Below are positions 47,541 to 55,968 of a stretch of DNA of 64,000 nucleotides, one piece after another (the first letter of the stretch is position 1; the number at the start of each line of letters is the position of its first letter). Under the pieces are notes generated by a model, which had not been told where the DNA came from, searched no databases, and saw only the letters and a list, made by a program, of their open reading frames with translations. The position numbers were made by a program, and so were the translations under genes. Origin of the DNA: Nitrospinia bacterium (GTDB lineage Bacteria > Nitrospinota > Nitrospinia > Nitrospinales > JAJDAT01); contig JAJDAT010000004.1 in the NCBI GenBank assembly GCA_029261715.1, positions 1-64,000 of the forward strand, in the 5' to 3' direction.

Positions 47541-49004
47541 ATGGTTTTTCACAGTTTTGCTTTTTTAAAATTTTTCGTCATCACCTACTTTATACTTTTT
47601 GTCATATATCTTATTTCAAAAAATCTTAAAGATTCATCCACGCCGCACTTAATAAACAAAACATTTTTATTAATTGTCAGCTATTATTTTTATGCTTATT
47701 GGGACGTTCGGTTCTTATCTCTAATTATATTATCGACAGTCATTTCATATTTTTCTGGTCTTTTTATTTCAAAGGCTAGAGAGAAAAAGCAAAAAAAACG
47801 TTTTCTTTTCATTGGGCTTGCTCTTAATTTAGGAATATTAGGCTTCTTCAAATACTATAATTTTTTTACCGAATCTTTCAACGCTCTAACGGATAGCTTC
47901 GGAGTCTCTCTTCCCTTACTTAATATTATTTTACCGGTTGGAATATCCTTCTATATATTTCAGTCCATGAGCTATAGCTTGGACATTTATTTTAGAACGG
48001 TAAAACCCGCAAACAATTTTCTCGACTTGGCGTTATTTATATCTTTTTTCCCGCAACTAGTAGCCGGACCTATTGTTAGATCCAGTCATTTTTTGCCACA
48101 ACTGGAACGCTACTCCCCGCTAACATTAAAAAACTTTAGCGATGGATTTCAGATATTTCTATTTGGATTATTTTTGAAAGTAGCGGTCGCCGATAATGTA
48201 GCTCCCATTATTGACCCAGTATTTAAAGATCCTTCCGATTATTCGAGCGCAGTTATCTGGTTCGCCCTTTTGGGTTATTCAGTCCAAATATTCTGCGATT
48301 TCTGTGGATATTCTGAAATGGCTATTGGGCTTGCGCTAACAATCGGTTTCAAAATTCCACCGAATTTTAAAACTCCCTTTTTATCTTTAAACATCGCGGA
48401 TTTCTGGCGTCGTTGGCATATTTCTATGTCGTCCTGGTTTCGGGATTACTTATTTATTCCCTTACAGCTTTCTAACCTAGGCATATTCTCGCGCGAATCT
48501 CGAAACACTCTTTATAGAGCGACGATAAACTTTCTAATTGTCATGGGATTGATCGGACTTTGGCATGGTTCAAGTTGGAAGTTTGTGCTATTTGGACTTT
48601 TTCACGGTATCGGTTTGACAATCAACCACATATTATCTACATATCGTAGAACAAAAAATTCCCATATGGTAATTAACGTTATAAATTGGACAATCACCTT
48701 TTTATTCGTCCTATGCGGTTGGGTTTTATTTAGAGCCGAAAATATGTCGCTAGTTTTGGAAATGTATTCAAAAATGTTTCTGTGGGAAAGTGTCCAAAAT
48801 ATTGGAGAGTTTCAATTTAATTCCATCCTCTATCTTTTTGCTGGAATAATGGCGATCCATTTTTGGCAATTTAAACGCAATTCGGAAAACTTTATTTTTA
48901 AACCCGGTACGATAGCCTTTTCATTTTATATATTTTCACTTGTGAGCCTTATCTACTTATTCTCTCCAAGAAATTCCGTAAATTTTATTTATTTTCAATT
49001 TTGA
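47541..49004 (+). CDS. MBOAT-family O-acyltransferase (AlgI/DltB-like), copy 2
   Basis: 487 residues with about ten membrane helices. Motifs FFPQLVAGPIVRS, FWRRWHISMSSWFRDYLFIPL and the presumed catalytic His in IGLWHGSSW near residue 340 match AlgI/DltB. Unlike copy 1 it carries a longer loop (LSNLGIFSRESRNTL) between the last two motifs. The ACP gene immediately upstream is the likely donor, an arrangement like the DltB/DltC pair for D-alanylation. The stop TGA directly abuts the next gene's ATG, so the SGNH protein is translated with it. Confidence 0.92.
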   Translation: MVFHSFAFLKFFVITYFILFVIYLISKNLKDSSTPHLINKTFLLIVSYYFYAYWDVRFLSLIILSTVISYFSGLFISKAREKKQKKRFLFIGLALNLGILGFFKYYNFFTESFNALTDSFGVSLPLLNIILPVGISFYIFQSMSYSLDIYFRTVKPANNFLDLALFISFFPQLVAGPIVRSSHFLPQLERYSPLTLKNFSDGFQIFLFGLFLKVAVADNVAPIIDPVFKDPSDYSSAVIWFALLGYSVQIFCDFCGYSEMAIGLALTIGFKIPPNFKTPFLSLNIADFWRRWHISMSSWFRDYLFIPLQLSNLGIFSRESRNTLYRATINFLIVMGLIGLWHGSSWKFVLFGLFHGIGLTINHILSTYRRTKNSHMVINVINWTITFLFVLCGWVLFRAENMSLVLEMYSKMFLWESVQNIGEFQFNSILYLFAGIMAIHFWQFKRNSENFIFKPGTIAFSFYIFSLVSLIYLFSPRNSVNFIYFQF

Positions 49005-50825
49005 ATGGAACTCACTGTTAATAATTTTTTAAAAAAAACAGCTTTTACTATTCTTGGAATCATCCTTAGCCTCGCTTTCCTTGAAGTTTTTGTAAGAAGC
49101 TTTTTTTATCAAAATATAACTCCTAGTCTTACGGCTCCAGGCTTTGGTATTCCAAGCGCAATGCGGCCTAACTTCAAAAGCGAAGCTCTTAATTCTGTCG
49201 GGGTGAAATACAAGATTCAGACAAATAATAATCGGATTAGGCGAAGTGGTCCCATCGGATATAAGAAACCTCCAAACACATTTAGAATCTTGTGTATTGG
49301 GGACTCCATGACATTCGGATTATCAATATCAAATAATGAAACCTATTCTTATTATCTGGAGGAAATTCTAAATAAAAATGCAGAAGAGGTTAAATTTGAA
49401 GTTCTTAACGCTGGAGTTACAGGCTGGGAACCAGTTGATTACTTTCTCTATTTAAAAAACGAAGGAATCAAATATTCTCCCGACTTAGTCATAGTTGGCA
49501 TAGACGCCTCGGACATGGTTAACTTAAAGTCCAATTTTTTTGAATTTGAAAAGTTAAGCGCTAAGAAATCGCCCGATGTCGTCAACATTTCATTAATAAA
49601 TCCAAACATCAAACCATACTTTGACCAAGTTACGGAAACTATCAGGGAAGGGATTTTAACCCTCCCTTTCTTTTTACAAATATCGGAAGTTTCGCAATTT
49701 CTTAATTTAGTTCGAAAAAACCTTTCTATTGATTTCACTCAACCCCCAAAACCGACAGATTCTTTAACTAAACTAGTCTCTAGCAAAGCTATTAATTCTA
49801 AAGATATCGTCAACTGGGATATTGCAATTGATTCTGAAAGACTAGAGTTCGATCAATCAAGCTTATCAGAAACCCAAGACATCTTATTTGCCATCATCCA
49901 AAACAAAATTAAAAACCTCGCAAAAGAAAAAAACTTTAAATTGGCCTGGGTAAAAATGCCATACGCACCGGAAGTGTTTGGCACTATAGATCCCAAAAAA
50001 GATAAGGACAAATCACCGCTTCCTTCTTCAAAGTTTATAAACTTATTAAAAGAATTTAAAGCTTTTAGCGGCAAAAATCCTATTCCCTTATATTTCCCCC
50101 ACGATATTCATTTCACTCCTTCAGGCAATCGTTTATTTGCCTATTTACTACTCAATTCTCTGATCGAATCAAAAAAAATTGATGGAAAATATTTAGACGT
50201 CAATACCCCAACAATTATCCAAGAAATTGAAAAGTCCAATGGGGAGATAGAGGAAAAGATAAAGCAATTGCCCGTTTGGAATTTAATTTTAGCAAAAAAA
50301 TATAAAAGCCTTCATCAACTCGCACGTGCAACAGAAACGCTAAAACTTTATCTCGAACAAAAACCTAATTCAGGCGAAGGATTATTCCAAATGGGATTAA
50401 TCTATTACGATCTAAAACAATGGGATCAAGCTTTAAAGTATCTGAGCCGGGCTTTCAAATTCAACAAGTTCTGGGGTCCTGAAATTCTAAATTTGCAGGC
50501 TAAATCTTATTATAGAAAAGGCGACCTTTTAAATGCAGAAAAGCTTTGGTATCAAGCCATAAACTTGACTCCCAACAATTCAAAACTATATAGAAACTTA
50601 GGGAGCTTGTACTTTGACAATGAGCGTTACAAACAGGCGGTGGAGCAATACAACATATCCCTACGACTAAATCCTAATGAATATAAAGTCTATTTAGTTT
50701 CAGGACTCGCTTATCTAAAATTACAAGAACACGAAAAAGCTATTACGATGTTCCAAAATGTCGTAAGACTTCAACCTAACAATGCTATGGCTAAAGGAGC
50801 TTTATTCCAATTAACTCAAAAATAG
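49005..50825 (+). CDS. SGNH/GDSL hydrolase-like protein with C-terminal TPR repeats, copy 2
   Basis: 606 residues. One membrane helix (residues ~10-27) is followed by an SGNH domain: ILCIGDSMTFGL with the nucleophile Ser near residue 100, NAGVTGWEPVDY, and the Asp/His pair in HDIHFTPSGN near residue 365. Residues ~430-606 hold four recognisable TPR units (for example LFQMGLIYYDLKQWDQALKY and LYRNLGSLYFDNERYKQAVE). The domain order and length match the minus-strand copy at 41690-43630. It should act in the periplasm on the acyl group delivered by the MBOAT; the TPRs may dock the export machinery. Confidence 0.88.
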   Translation: MELTVNNFLKKTAFTILGIILSLAFLEVFVRSFFYQNITPSLTAPGFGIPSAMRPNFKSEALNSVGVKYKIQTNNNRIRRSGPIGYKKPPNTFRILCIGDSMTFGLSISNNETYSYYLEEILNKNAEEVKFEVLNAGVTGWEPVDYFLYLKNEGIKYSPDLVIVGIDASDMVNLKSNFFEFEKLSAKKSPDVVNISLINPNIKPYFDQVTETIREGILTLPFFLQISEVSQFLNLVRKNLSIDFTQPPKPTDSLTKLVSSKAINSKDIVNWDIAIDSERLEFDQSSLSETQDILFAIIQNKIKNLAKEKNFKLAWVKMPYAPEVFGTIDPKKDKDKSPLPSSKFINLLKEFKAFSGKNPIPLYFPHDIHFTPSGNRLFAYLLLNSLIESKKIDGKYLDVNTPTIIQEIEKSNGEIEEKIKQLPVWNLILAKKYKSLHQLARATETLKLYLEQKPNSGEGLFQMGLIYYDLKQWDQALKYLSRAFKFNKFWGPEILNLQAKSYYRKGDLLNAEKLWYQAINLTPNNSKLYRNLGSLYFDNERYKQAVEQYNISLRLNPNEYKVYLVSGLAYLKLQEHEKAITMFQNVVRLQPNNAMAKGALFQLTQK

Positions 50826-50954
50826 TACGAACCTGAAAACCTTTCTGATTTAAACTCCCCTCCTCCTTCCAAAGATTAATTGTAAGCAAACTTCGTTTTT
50901 TTCGACTAACTGGTCATTAGAAGAATAAACCTATTATCCAAAAACGAGCTCCTC

Positions 50955-52274
50955 ATGGAATCTTCGCAAATAAAGAATCGAAAGATTTTTAATTTCTCTC
51001 CTTTCGGGAAAGAAAGAGAACTAAACTCAAAAGAAGAAAAATCTCTTTTTCAAACGCTTCATAAAGCGCGTAAACGGATGGGAAAATTTTTCTTAGAAAA
51101 CCAAATTCTAGGGAGAAAAGGTTCTATTGGCTGTGTTTCCCTTGAAATTAGCCAGCGATGCAACTTGGATTGTAGCTTATGCTATCTATCAGAAAGTTCA
51201 AATTATGTAGACGATATCCCTTTTCAAGAACTTAAAAATAGGTTAGACGGCGTACGCGATCATTTCGGAGTGGGAACCAACGTTCAAATCAGCGGCGGCG
51301 ACCCTACATTAAGAGATCGAGTTGAACTAGTTGCAATTGTGAAATATGCCAGAGAAATTGGCCTACTTCCGGCGCTTTTTACAAACGGTATTAAGTGTTC
51401 ACGAAGTCTTTTAAAAGAGCTCTCCGAAAATGGATTGTCAGACGTAGCCTTTCATGTCGATTTGTCCCAAGAACGTAAAGGATATAAAACAGAACACGAT
51501 TTAAACGCCGTGAGATTAGAATACATCAAAAGAACTAAAGGACTACCTCTCATGGTAGTTTTCAACACTACCGTCTTCGAAAAGAATTTTCACGAAGTTA
51601 AAAATATAGCAAAGTTTTTTGCGCAAAATGCGGATACAGTTGATTTTGCTTCGTTTCAACTCCAAGCCGATACAGGACGGGGAACCATTAAAGAAAGACC
51701 CAATAAAATATCTACAGAGACTATTCGAGAGCAAATCAATCTTGGAGTTGGCTCCTCTCTATCTTGGGACGCTATTTTAGTCGGTCATCCTAAATGCCAC
51801 AGTTACGTCCCAACCTTTGCTATCAACGAAAAATGTTATGAAATTATTGACGACCCAGAGTTTTTTGGAGAGTTTCTTAAAGATTTCTCACACATATCCC
51901 ATGATCGAAGAGAGAGTGTTTTAAAAATAGCTTGGCGTTATATAAAAGCGGCAAACCAAAAACCAAGTTGGTATATTAAAGGTATAAAATACTTTTTACC
52001 GCGACTTTGGAAAGTAAAAGGCGACTTGCTTAGAAGCAAAGGCAAAATAAATAAAATTTCTTTTTTTGTTCAAAACTTTATGGACCAAAATAACTTGGAC
52101 CAGGAAAGAATAGACGCCTGTTCCTTCATGGTTATGACACACGAAGGCCCCATTTCCATGTGCCTCCATAACTCTAAAAGAGACGATTACATATTAAAAC
52201 CCTTTATTGTTGAGTCTGAAAAAGGATCTGAGCTATATCATCCATTTAAAGCTAGTCAAGTAGCTTCGAAATAA
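50955..52274 (+). CDS. Radical SAM protein of unknown substrate
   Basis: 439 residues. The [4Fe-4S]/SAM motif is C69-x3-C73-x2-C76 in SQRCNLDCSLCYLSE; ISGGDPTL is the usual glycine-rich SAM contact. The C-terminal region has further Cys residues (ACSFMVMTHEGPISMCLHN) that may bind a second cluster. The N-terminal ~55 residues are basic and not typical. It heads an operon with a DUF547 lipoprotein and a MauE-like membrane protein, 9 bp and then an overlap apart. The substrate may be a lipid or a cofactor rather than a peptide, since no obvious peptide precursor lies within the operon; this is inference. Confidence 0.82.
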   Translation: MESSQIKNRKIFNFSPFGKERELNSKEEKSLFQTLHKARKRMGKFFLENQILGRKGSIGCVSLEISQRCNLDCSLCYLSESSNYVDDIPFQELKNRLDGVRDHFGVGTNVQISGGDPTLRDRVELVAIVKYAREIGLLPALFTNGIKCSRSLLKELSENGLSDVAFHVDLSQERKGYKTEHDLNAVRLEYIKRTKGLPLMVVFNTTVFEKNFHEVKNIAKFFAQNADTVDFASFQLQADTGRGTIKERPNKISTETIREQINLGVGSSLSWDAILVGHPKCHSYVPTFAINEKCYEIIDDPEFFGEFLKDFSHISHDRRESVLKIAWRYIKAANQKPSWYIKGIKYFLPRLWKVKGDLLRSKGKINKISFFVQNFMDQNNLDQERIDACSFMVMTHEGPISMCLHNSKRDDYILKPFIVESEKGSELYHPFKASQVASK

Positions 52275-52283
52275 TTATCGCTT

Positions 52284-53066
52284 ATGTTTCTTTTAAAAAT
52301 AAAACGCTTTTTAATTATATGTTCTTTATTAGTTAGCTCTGGCTGCGCCACAGTGGTCCATCCGCCAACTGCTCCCTATATCGTTACGGAACGATCTTCA
52401 ATTATCCCTTGGACCAAGGTTTTGATTTCTTCAGTAGATAAAAACGGTCGGGTCGATTTTCAAGGACTCTCTGAAGACACGAAAGACCTACAAGCTTACG
52501 TTGCCTTTATCGCTAGAGTCAGCCCAGAATCATATCCCTTTCCAAACGAAGATCGCGAAATGGCTTACTATATGAACTCATATAACGCCTTAGCAATGTT
52601 TGGAGTGATTAATCACAACATCCCAAAAGATTTTTTTAGCTTTTCAGACAAAGCAAAGTTTTTTAAATTCACCGAATACATCATTGGTGGACGTCCAATT
52701 TCTCTGTACGACTATGAAAACAAAATTATTCGTCCATTGGGCGATCCTAGAGTTCACTTTGCCTTAAATTGTATGGTTGTTTCTTGTCCTCGCTTACCTC
52801 AAAAGCCATTTCAAGCTGGGACAATTAACGATCAATTAGACAAAGCGGCACGGGAATTTGTTAACAGCGACAAACATGTTCAAGTTGATAAAGACCAAGA
52901 AATTGCAAAAATTTCCGAAATTTTTAAATTTTATAAAGAAGATTTTGTCAATTCTCAGCAATCCAAATCGTTAATTAAATACATTAATCGTTATCGAACA
53001 AAAAAGATCCCCGAAAACTTCGATGTTGAATTTCTTCCATACAATTGGACCATTAACCGGCAGTGA
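52284..53066 (+). CDS. DUF547 lipoprotein
   Basis: 260 residues. A lipoprotein signal peptide ends at the lipobox LVSSGC (residue ~21), so it is membrane-anchored in the periplasm. The DUF547 domain is recognisable from YYMNSYNALAMFGVI and GDPRVHFALNCMVVSCPRL. The function of the family is not established, though its conserved His/Cys pattern suggests a thiol-type hydrolase or transferase fold. It starts 9 bp after the radical SAM gene and overlaps the next gene by 44 bp. Confidence 0.85.
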   Translation: MFLLKIKRFLIICSLLVSSGCATVVHPPTAPYIVTERSSIIPWTKVLISSVDKNGRVDFQGLSEDTKDLQAYVAFIARVSPESYPFPNEDREMAYYMNSYNALAMFGVINHNIPKDFFSFSDKAKFFKFTEYIIGGRPISLYDYENKIIRPLGDPRVHFALNCMVVSCPRLPQKPFQAGTINDQLDKAAREFVNSDKHVQVDKDQEIAKISEIFKFYKEDFVNSQQSKSLIKYINRYRTKKIPENFDVEFLPYNWTINRQ

Positions 53067-53508
53067 AATATTAAAAAGGCTACTCCAGTATTCGATAGCC
53101 TCTATTTTATTGGCTACAGGTATTGGCAAACTGCTCGATGTGCCGGGATTTATAGAAGTCATTAAAACCTATCAGGTTTTCCCTCACTGGACTCTTCCAT
53201 TCATAGCAACCATGATGGTTTTAATCGAGCTAAAGCTTTCAGAAGTTTTGTTTCGAGGAAAAAAGCTTTTCGAAGCGGCTCTTTTTTCAATTGGGCTTCA
53301 CTCAATTTTTACGATCTGGTCAACCATCGCCCTACTTCGAGGCCTTGAGATCTTAAACTGTGGATGTTTCGGCATTTTTTGGGCTCGCCCATTAACCTGG
53401 TTAACGGTATTTGAAGATATCATTATGGTTGGAGCGTCATATTTATTGGCACGTCTTGCACATAAAGATAACCGTCCATTTAATTCAATTCCAGAAAGTA
53501 GGCTTTAA
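53023..53508 (+). CDS. MauE/DoxX-like integral membrane protein
   Basis: 161 residues, four membrane helices. The first helix contains ATGIGKLLDVPGFIEVIKTY, matching the MauE/DoxX start, and a NCGCFG motif sits before the last helix as in MauE proteins, which are linked to disulfide formation in methylamine dehydrogenase. The two Cys of NCGCFG are present. The ATG at 53023 lies inside the end of the DUF547 gene, giving a 44-bp overlap, so the two are coupled. Its redox role is by family analogy only. Confidence 0.82.
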   Translation: MLNFFHTIGPLTGSEILKRLLQYSIASILLATGIGKLLDVPGFIEVIKTYQVFPHWTLPFIATMMVLIELKLSEVLFRGKKLFEAALFSIGLHSIFTIWSTIALLRGLEILNCGCFGIFWARPLTWLTVFEDIIMVGASYLLARLAHKDNRPFNSIPESRL

Positions 53509-53865
53509 CCTCTAGCTTGCAATAATTCATCTAAAATATTTTTGATTAACCAATAAAGCCTAGCTTTAATTCAATAAATTTAATTTATTGCTCCTCCCTC
53601 TAAAAGATTATCTTTTCTATAAAAGCTTACACTTAGCGCCCCCAGATAGAAAAAAATCAATAAAATTCAATAGTTACAGGTCGACGCATTAAAAAATCGT
53701 CAGTTTAAACCTCATCTGCCCCTTTCTCAAAATTATTAATACCCCTCTAAAACATTAAAAATTATTAATTTAGCATTAATGTTCCTTTAATTCTGGGTGA
53801 GTATTATTGACCCTGAAAATAAAGAAGAATAATAAATAATTCGAGAAATTAATTAGGAGGGTCTT
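53509..53865. other. Non-coding region before the 58-residue ORF
   Basis: AT-rich without ORFs. It contains small palindromes (AAAGC-cta-GCTTT near 53556 and AATAAATTTAATTTATT near 53573) and, at its right end, the promoter listed next. No RNA gene was recognised. Confidence 0.5.
53807..53835 (+). promoter_or_regulatory. Sigma-70-type promoter for the 58-residue ORF
   Basis: TTGACC at 53807-53812 and TAATAA at 53830-53835 with an exact 17-bp spacer. The TAGGAGGG ribosome site (53854-53861) and the ATG at 53866 follow at sensible distances. Confidence 0.65.
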
Positions 53866-54042
53866 ATGTTATTTGAAGTAAGGGTGTTGGACCCCAAAGG
53901 AAAAGTTACAAAAGTCATCCAAGAAAAAGAATTGAAACAAATTCATTGGAAAAAGTTTGAGGCTGAGCATGCCCCTCCAGATAAAAAAGGCGGCTCGGCA
54001 AAGAATAAAAGAGGTCGAGGTAGAACTAGAAGTAAAAAATAA
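53866..54042 (+). CDS. Small basic protein of unknown function
   Basis: 58 residues, below the size usually listed. It has a strong ribosome site (TAGGAGGG, four bases before the ATG), a promoter upstream and a terminator downstream, which together argue that it is real. The N-terminal half looks structured (MLFEVRVLDPKGKVTKVI); the C-terminal third is Gly/Lys/Arg-rich (KKGGSAKNKRGRGRTRSKK) and could bind nucleic acid or a polyanion. I do not recognise the family. It is monocistronic and convergent with the HEAGH membrane protein. Confidence 0.72.
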   Translation: MLFEVRVLDPKGKVTKVIQEKELKQIHWKKFEAEHAPPDKKGGSAKNKRGRGRTRSKK

Positions 54043-54052
54043 TAATAAAACC

Positions 54053-54073
54053 AAAAACTCACTGAGTGTTTTT
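54053..54073. terminator. Bidirectional terminator between convergent genes
   Basis: AAAAACTC-ACT-GAGTGTTTTT: a GC-containing stem flanked by A and T runs on both sides, so it has U-runs in both directions. It lies 10 bp after the small ORF and 19 bp before the end of the minus-strand gene at 54093. Confidence 0.65.
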
Positions 54074-54092
54074 CAAATTTCAATGAGTTTGA

Positions 54093-54818
54093 CTATTTAT
54101 ATGCTTTGGGCGGCGGGTTGGTTTCTCCCTCTTTGGTCAAGGTCCAACTCCAACCTAGCCAAAACCAAAATAAAGCCATTCCCGTCCACCCCATAGCCTC
54201 TATAATCCCTGCAATTTTTAAGTCTTTTTCCAGAACTCCCCAATGGAGAAACAAGTTTCTCCAATCATGACCATCCTCTCCCATTCCTCCAATTAACGGC
54301 AATATCAAAGCCCTCGAATCAGCCATATAAACCGCAATATCTAAAAAGTTTTCAAAGAACCACACGCCAGCAAAAGCAAAACCAGCTCTATCCCTCTCTT
54401 GAAAAAAAGCGATACACACGATTAGAGGAATCGCTAACTGACCTAAACTACCGCCTAAAATTACCGGAATTCTTCCAAAGTTTAATAGCGTGAGAATAAA
54501 GTGTCCCGCTTCATGGAATACCAAATTGACATTATGAAGTAGAAAAAGAAAAATTCCGTCTCCCATTGCTCCATCTAAAAAAAGTAAGAAAAACAAACCG
54601 GAAAAAAGGAGAGACAGCCCTATAAATTGTCCAGTCGTAATTGGTTTCCAAAATTGGGTTGGTTTGGTGGGAATTACTTCAGAAATAGAATATTTTTCTG
54701 ATTTTGCGGGCGTATTTTTTTTTCTATCTTGGAGTTCTTGATATTTTGCAAAAATAATCCCACAGTCGTTACAAGTATCTCCTTGGTTGCCATCAAAACC
54801 GCATTTGGGACATTTCAT
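54093..54818 (-). CDS. Zinc-ribbon membrane protein with HEAGH motif (M50-like peptidase candidate)
   Basis: 241 residues. The N-terminus is a zinc ribbon (CPKCGFDGNQGDTCNDCG, two Cys pairs), followed by a linker and about five membrane helices. The second helix region has FHEAGHFIL, the HExxH zinc-binding motif of site-2-type proteases, and a later helix has LPLIGGMGEDGHDWRN with Asp/His that could supply the third ligand. The classic M50 NPxxD form is not seen, so protease activity is plausible but unproven. It stands alone between a small convergent ORF and a cytochrome gene 46 bp away in the same direction. Confidence 0.75.
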   Translation of the reverse strand: MKCPKCGFDGNQGDTCNDCGIIFAKYQELQDRKKNTPAKSEKYSISEVIPTKPTQFWKPITTGQFIGLSLLFSGLFFLLFLDGAMGDGIFLFLLHNVNLVFHEAGHFILTLLNFGRIPVILGGSLGQLAIPLIVCIAFFQERDRAGFAFAGVWFFENFLDIAVYMADSRALILPLIGGMGEDGHDWRNLFLHWGVLEKDLKIAGIIEAMGWTGMALFWFWLGWSWTLTKEGETNPPPKAYK

Positions 54819-54864
54819 ATTTCTTTTAAAGGCTTTATGAAAAAAACCTTACCGCTAACAGAAA

Positions 54865-55659
54865 TCAATTCTTTTTAATAATACTTAAAAACTCCGCGAT
54901 TTTTTGGGCTTTTTTTTCATGCACAAATTCTTCAACACTAGAATATTGCCCATTGTTGTAATGCTTAATACCAAAAGCTTGGACAAATCCTTTTTGGCCA
55001 GATTTAGAAGAAAACTGAAACTTTTTAGTTAAATCTCCTCCTTTATTACCCCCTATTCCTTTTAAAGAATGGCAATAAAGACAATCATCTCCAAAAGCCT
55101 CGAATCCAAGTTGTCCGTGTTTTGGGTATTTTTTCAAAACAGCGGTTATTGGTTTGTAGTAATCTTCCCAGCGAACGTACCTCAAGTTTTTAATATTAGC
55201 GGGTAAATATCTTTCAACATCAGGCGGGCTAGAAGAGTTTGGCACAACAAGAGCAAGAGGGTTCATCCAATCAGGTTTTTTTTCGCCAGCAGACACTTGG
55301 ATTTTAGTAGCCCAATATAGATTATATTTTTTCCCCTGATCTAAAGAAATGATTGCCTGATAATCATCCTCTCCATCCATTAATATAGAATCCATTCCAT
55401 TAGAGGGAGGAAAGATTTCTAACATACGGCTAAACGGAACTACCGTTAACCGAGTTTCTTTTAAACCCATTCCTTTATCAAAATAAGAACTACGAATAAT
55501 TTGTTTTCCTTTAGCCTCAAGTTCTTCTAATCGAAAGGCTTTATTTTTGGAAGAATCGCTTCCGTTCTCCCAAATTAAGTATTTAGATTCGCCAGCCGAT
55601 AATGGTTCCAAAAAACAAAACAAATAGACAAAAAGAATCCAAAAACAACTTTTTTTCAC
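54865..55659 (-). CDS. Secreted monohaem cytochrome c-like protein
   Basis: 264 residues. A signal peptide (VKKSCFWILFVYLFCF to LSAG) is followed by ~170 residues without a recognised domain and then one haem-binding motif, C-L-Y-C-H near residue 196, with KGIGGNKGGDL after it, as in small c-type cytochromes. The frame is open to 55695, but the GTG at 55659 has GGGAG seven bases upstream and gives a clean signal peptide. A distal Met ligand is not obvious. It precedes the zinc-ribbon HEAGH gene by 46 bp; electron partners are unknown. Confidence 0.8.
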   Translation of the reverse strand: MKKSCFWILFVYLFCFLEPLSAGESKYLIWENGSDSSKNKAFRLEELEAKGKQIIRSSYFDKGMGLKETRLTVVPFSRMLEIFPPSNGMDSILMDGEDDYQAIISLDQGKKYNLYWATKIQVSAGEKKPDWMNPLALVVPNSSSPPDVERYLPANIKNLRYVRWEDYYKPITAVLKKYPKHGQLGFEAFGDDCLYCHSLKGIGGNKGGDLTKKFQFSSKSGQKGFVQAFGIKHYNNGQYSSVEEFVHEKKAQKIAEFLSIIKKN

Positions 55660-55968
55660 GGGTATCTCCCAAAAATGATAACATGCAAGGTTCAAAGGGA
55701 ACTTTAATCTATTGTAATAATATACAAAATCAGCCCGACCAATTCTTTATAATTTTAGAAGAGGTCTTTAAATAGTATTTTTTGCGCCTAATCCCTTAAG
55801 AGAATCTCTAAAAATTCAGGCATGCCAAGAGGCTAGACCTTAAAATCAAGGGCTAGCCGATAGCAAATCTATAAAAATGCTGATTATTTGAGGCTCTATT
55901 AAACTAAACGGCCAATTGATTTTAACTAGCCAAAGCCGACCAATCAACCTGTTAAATATTTGAAACTT
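55660..55968. other. Divergent intergenic region between cytochrome and radical SAM/PCP-reductase genes
   Basis: No ORF. About a third of it is the second copy of the terminal-inverted-repeat element (55795-55903). Promoters for both genes are presumably here but were not resolved. Confidence 0.45.
55795..55903 (+). repeat. ~108-bp element with terminal inverted repeats, copy 2
   Basis: Left end TTAAGAGAATCTCTAAAAA matches TTAAGGGAACCTCTAAAAA of copy 1; the right end, inverted, is TTTAATAGAGCCTCAAATAAT. A strong internal hairpin GGCTAG-a-CCTT...AAGG-g-CTAGCC lies at 55831-55858. The relation to 45326-45433 is clear by shared ends and centre. Confidence 0.65.
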
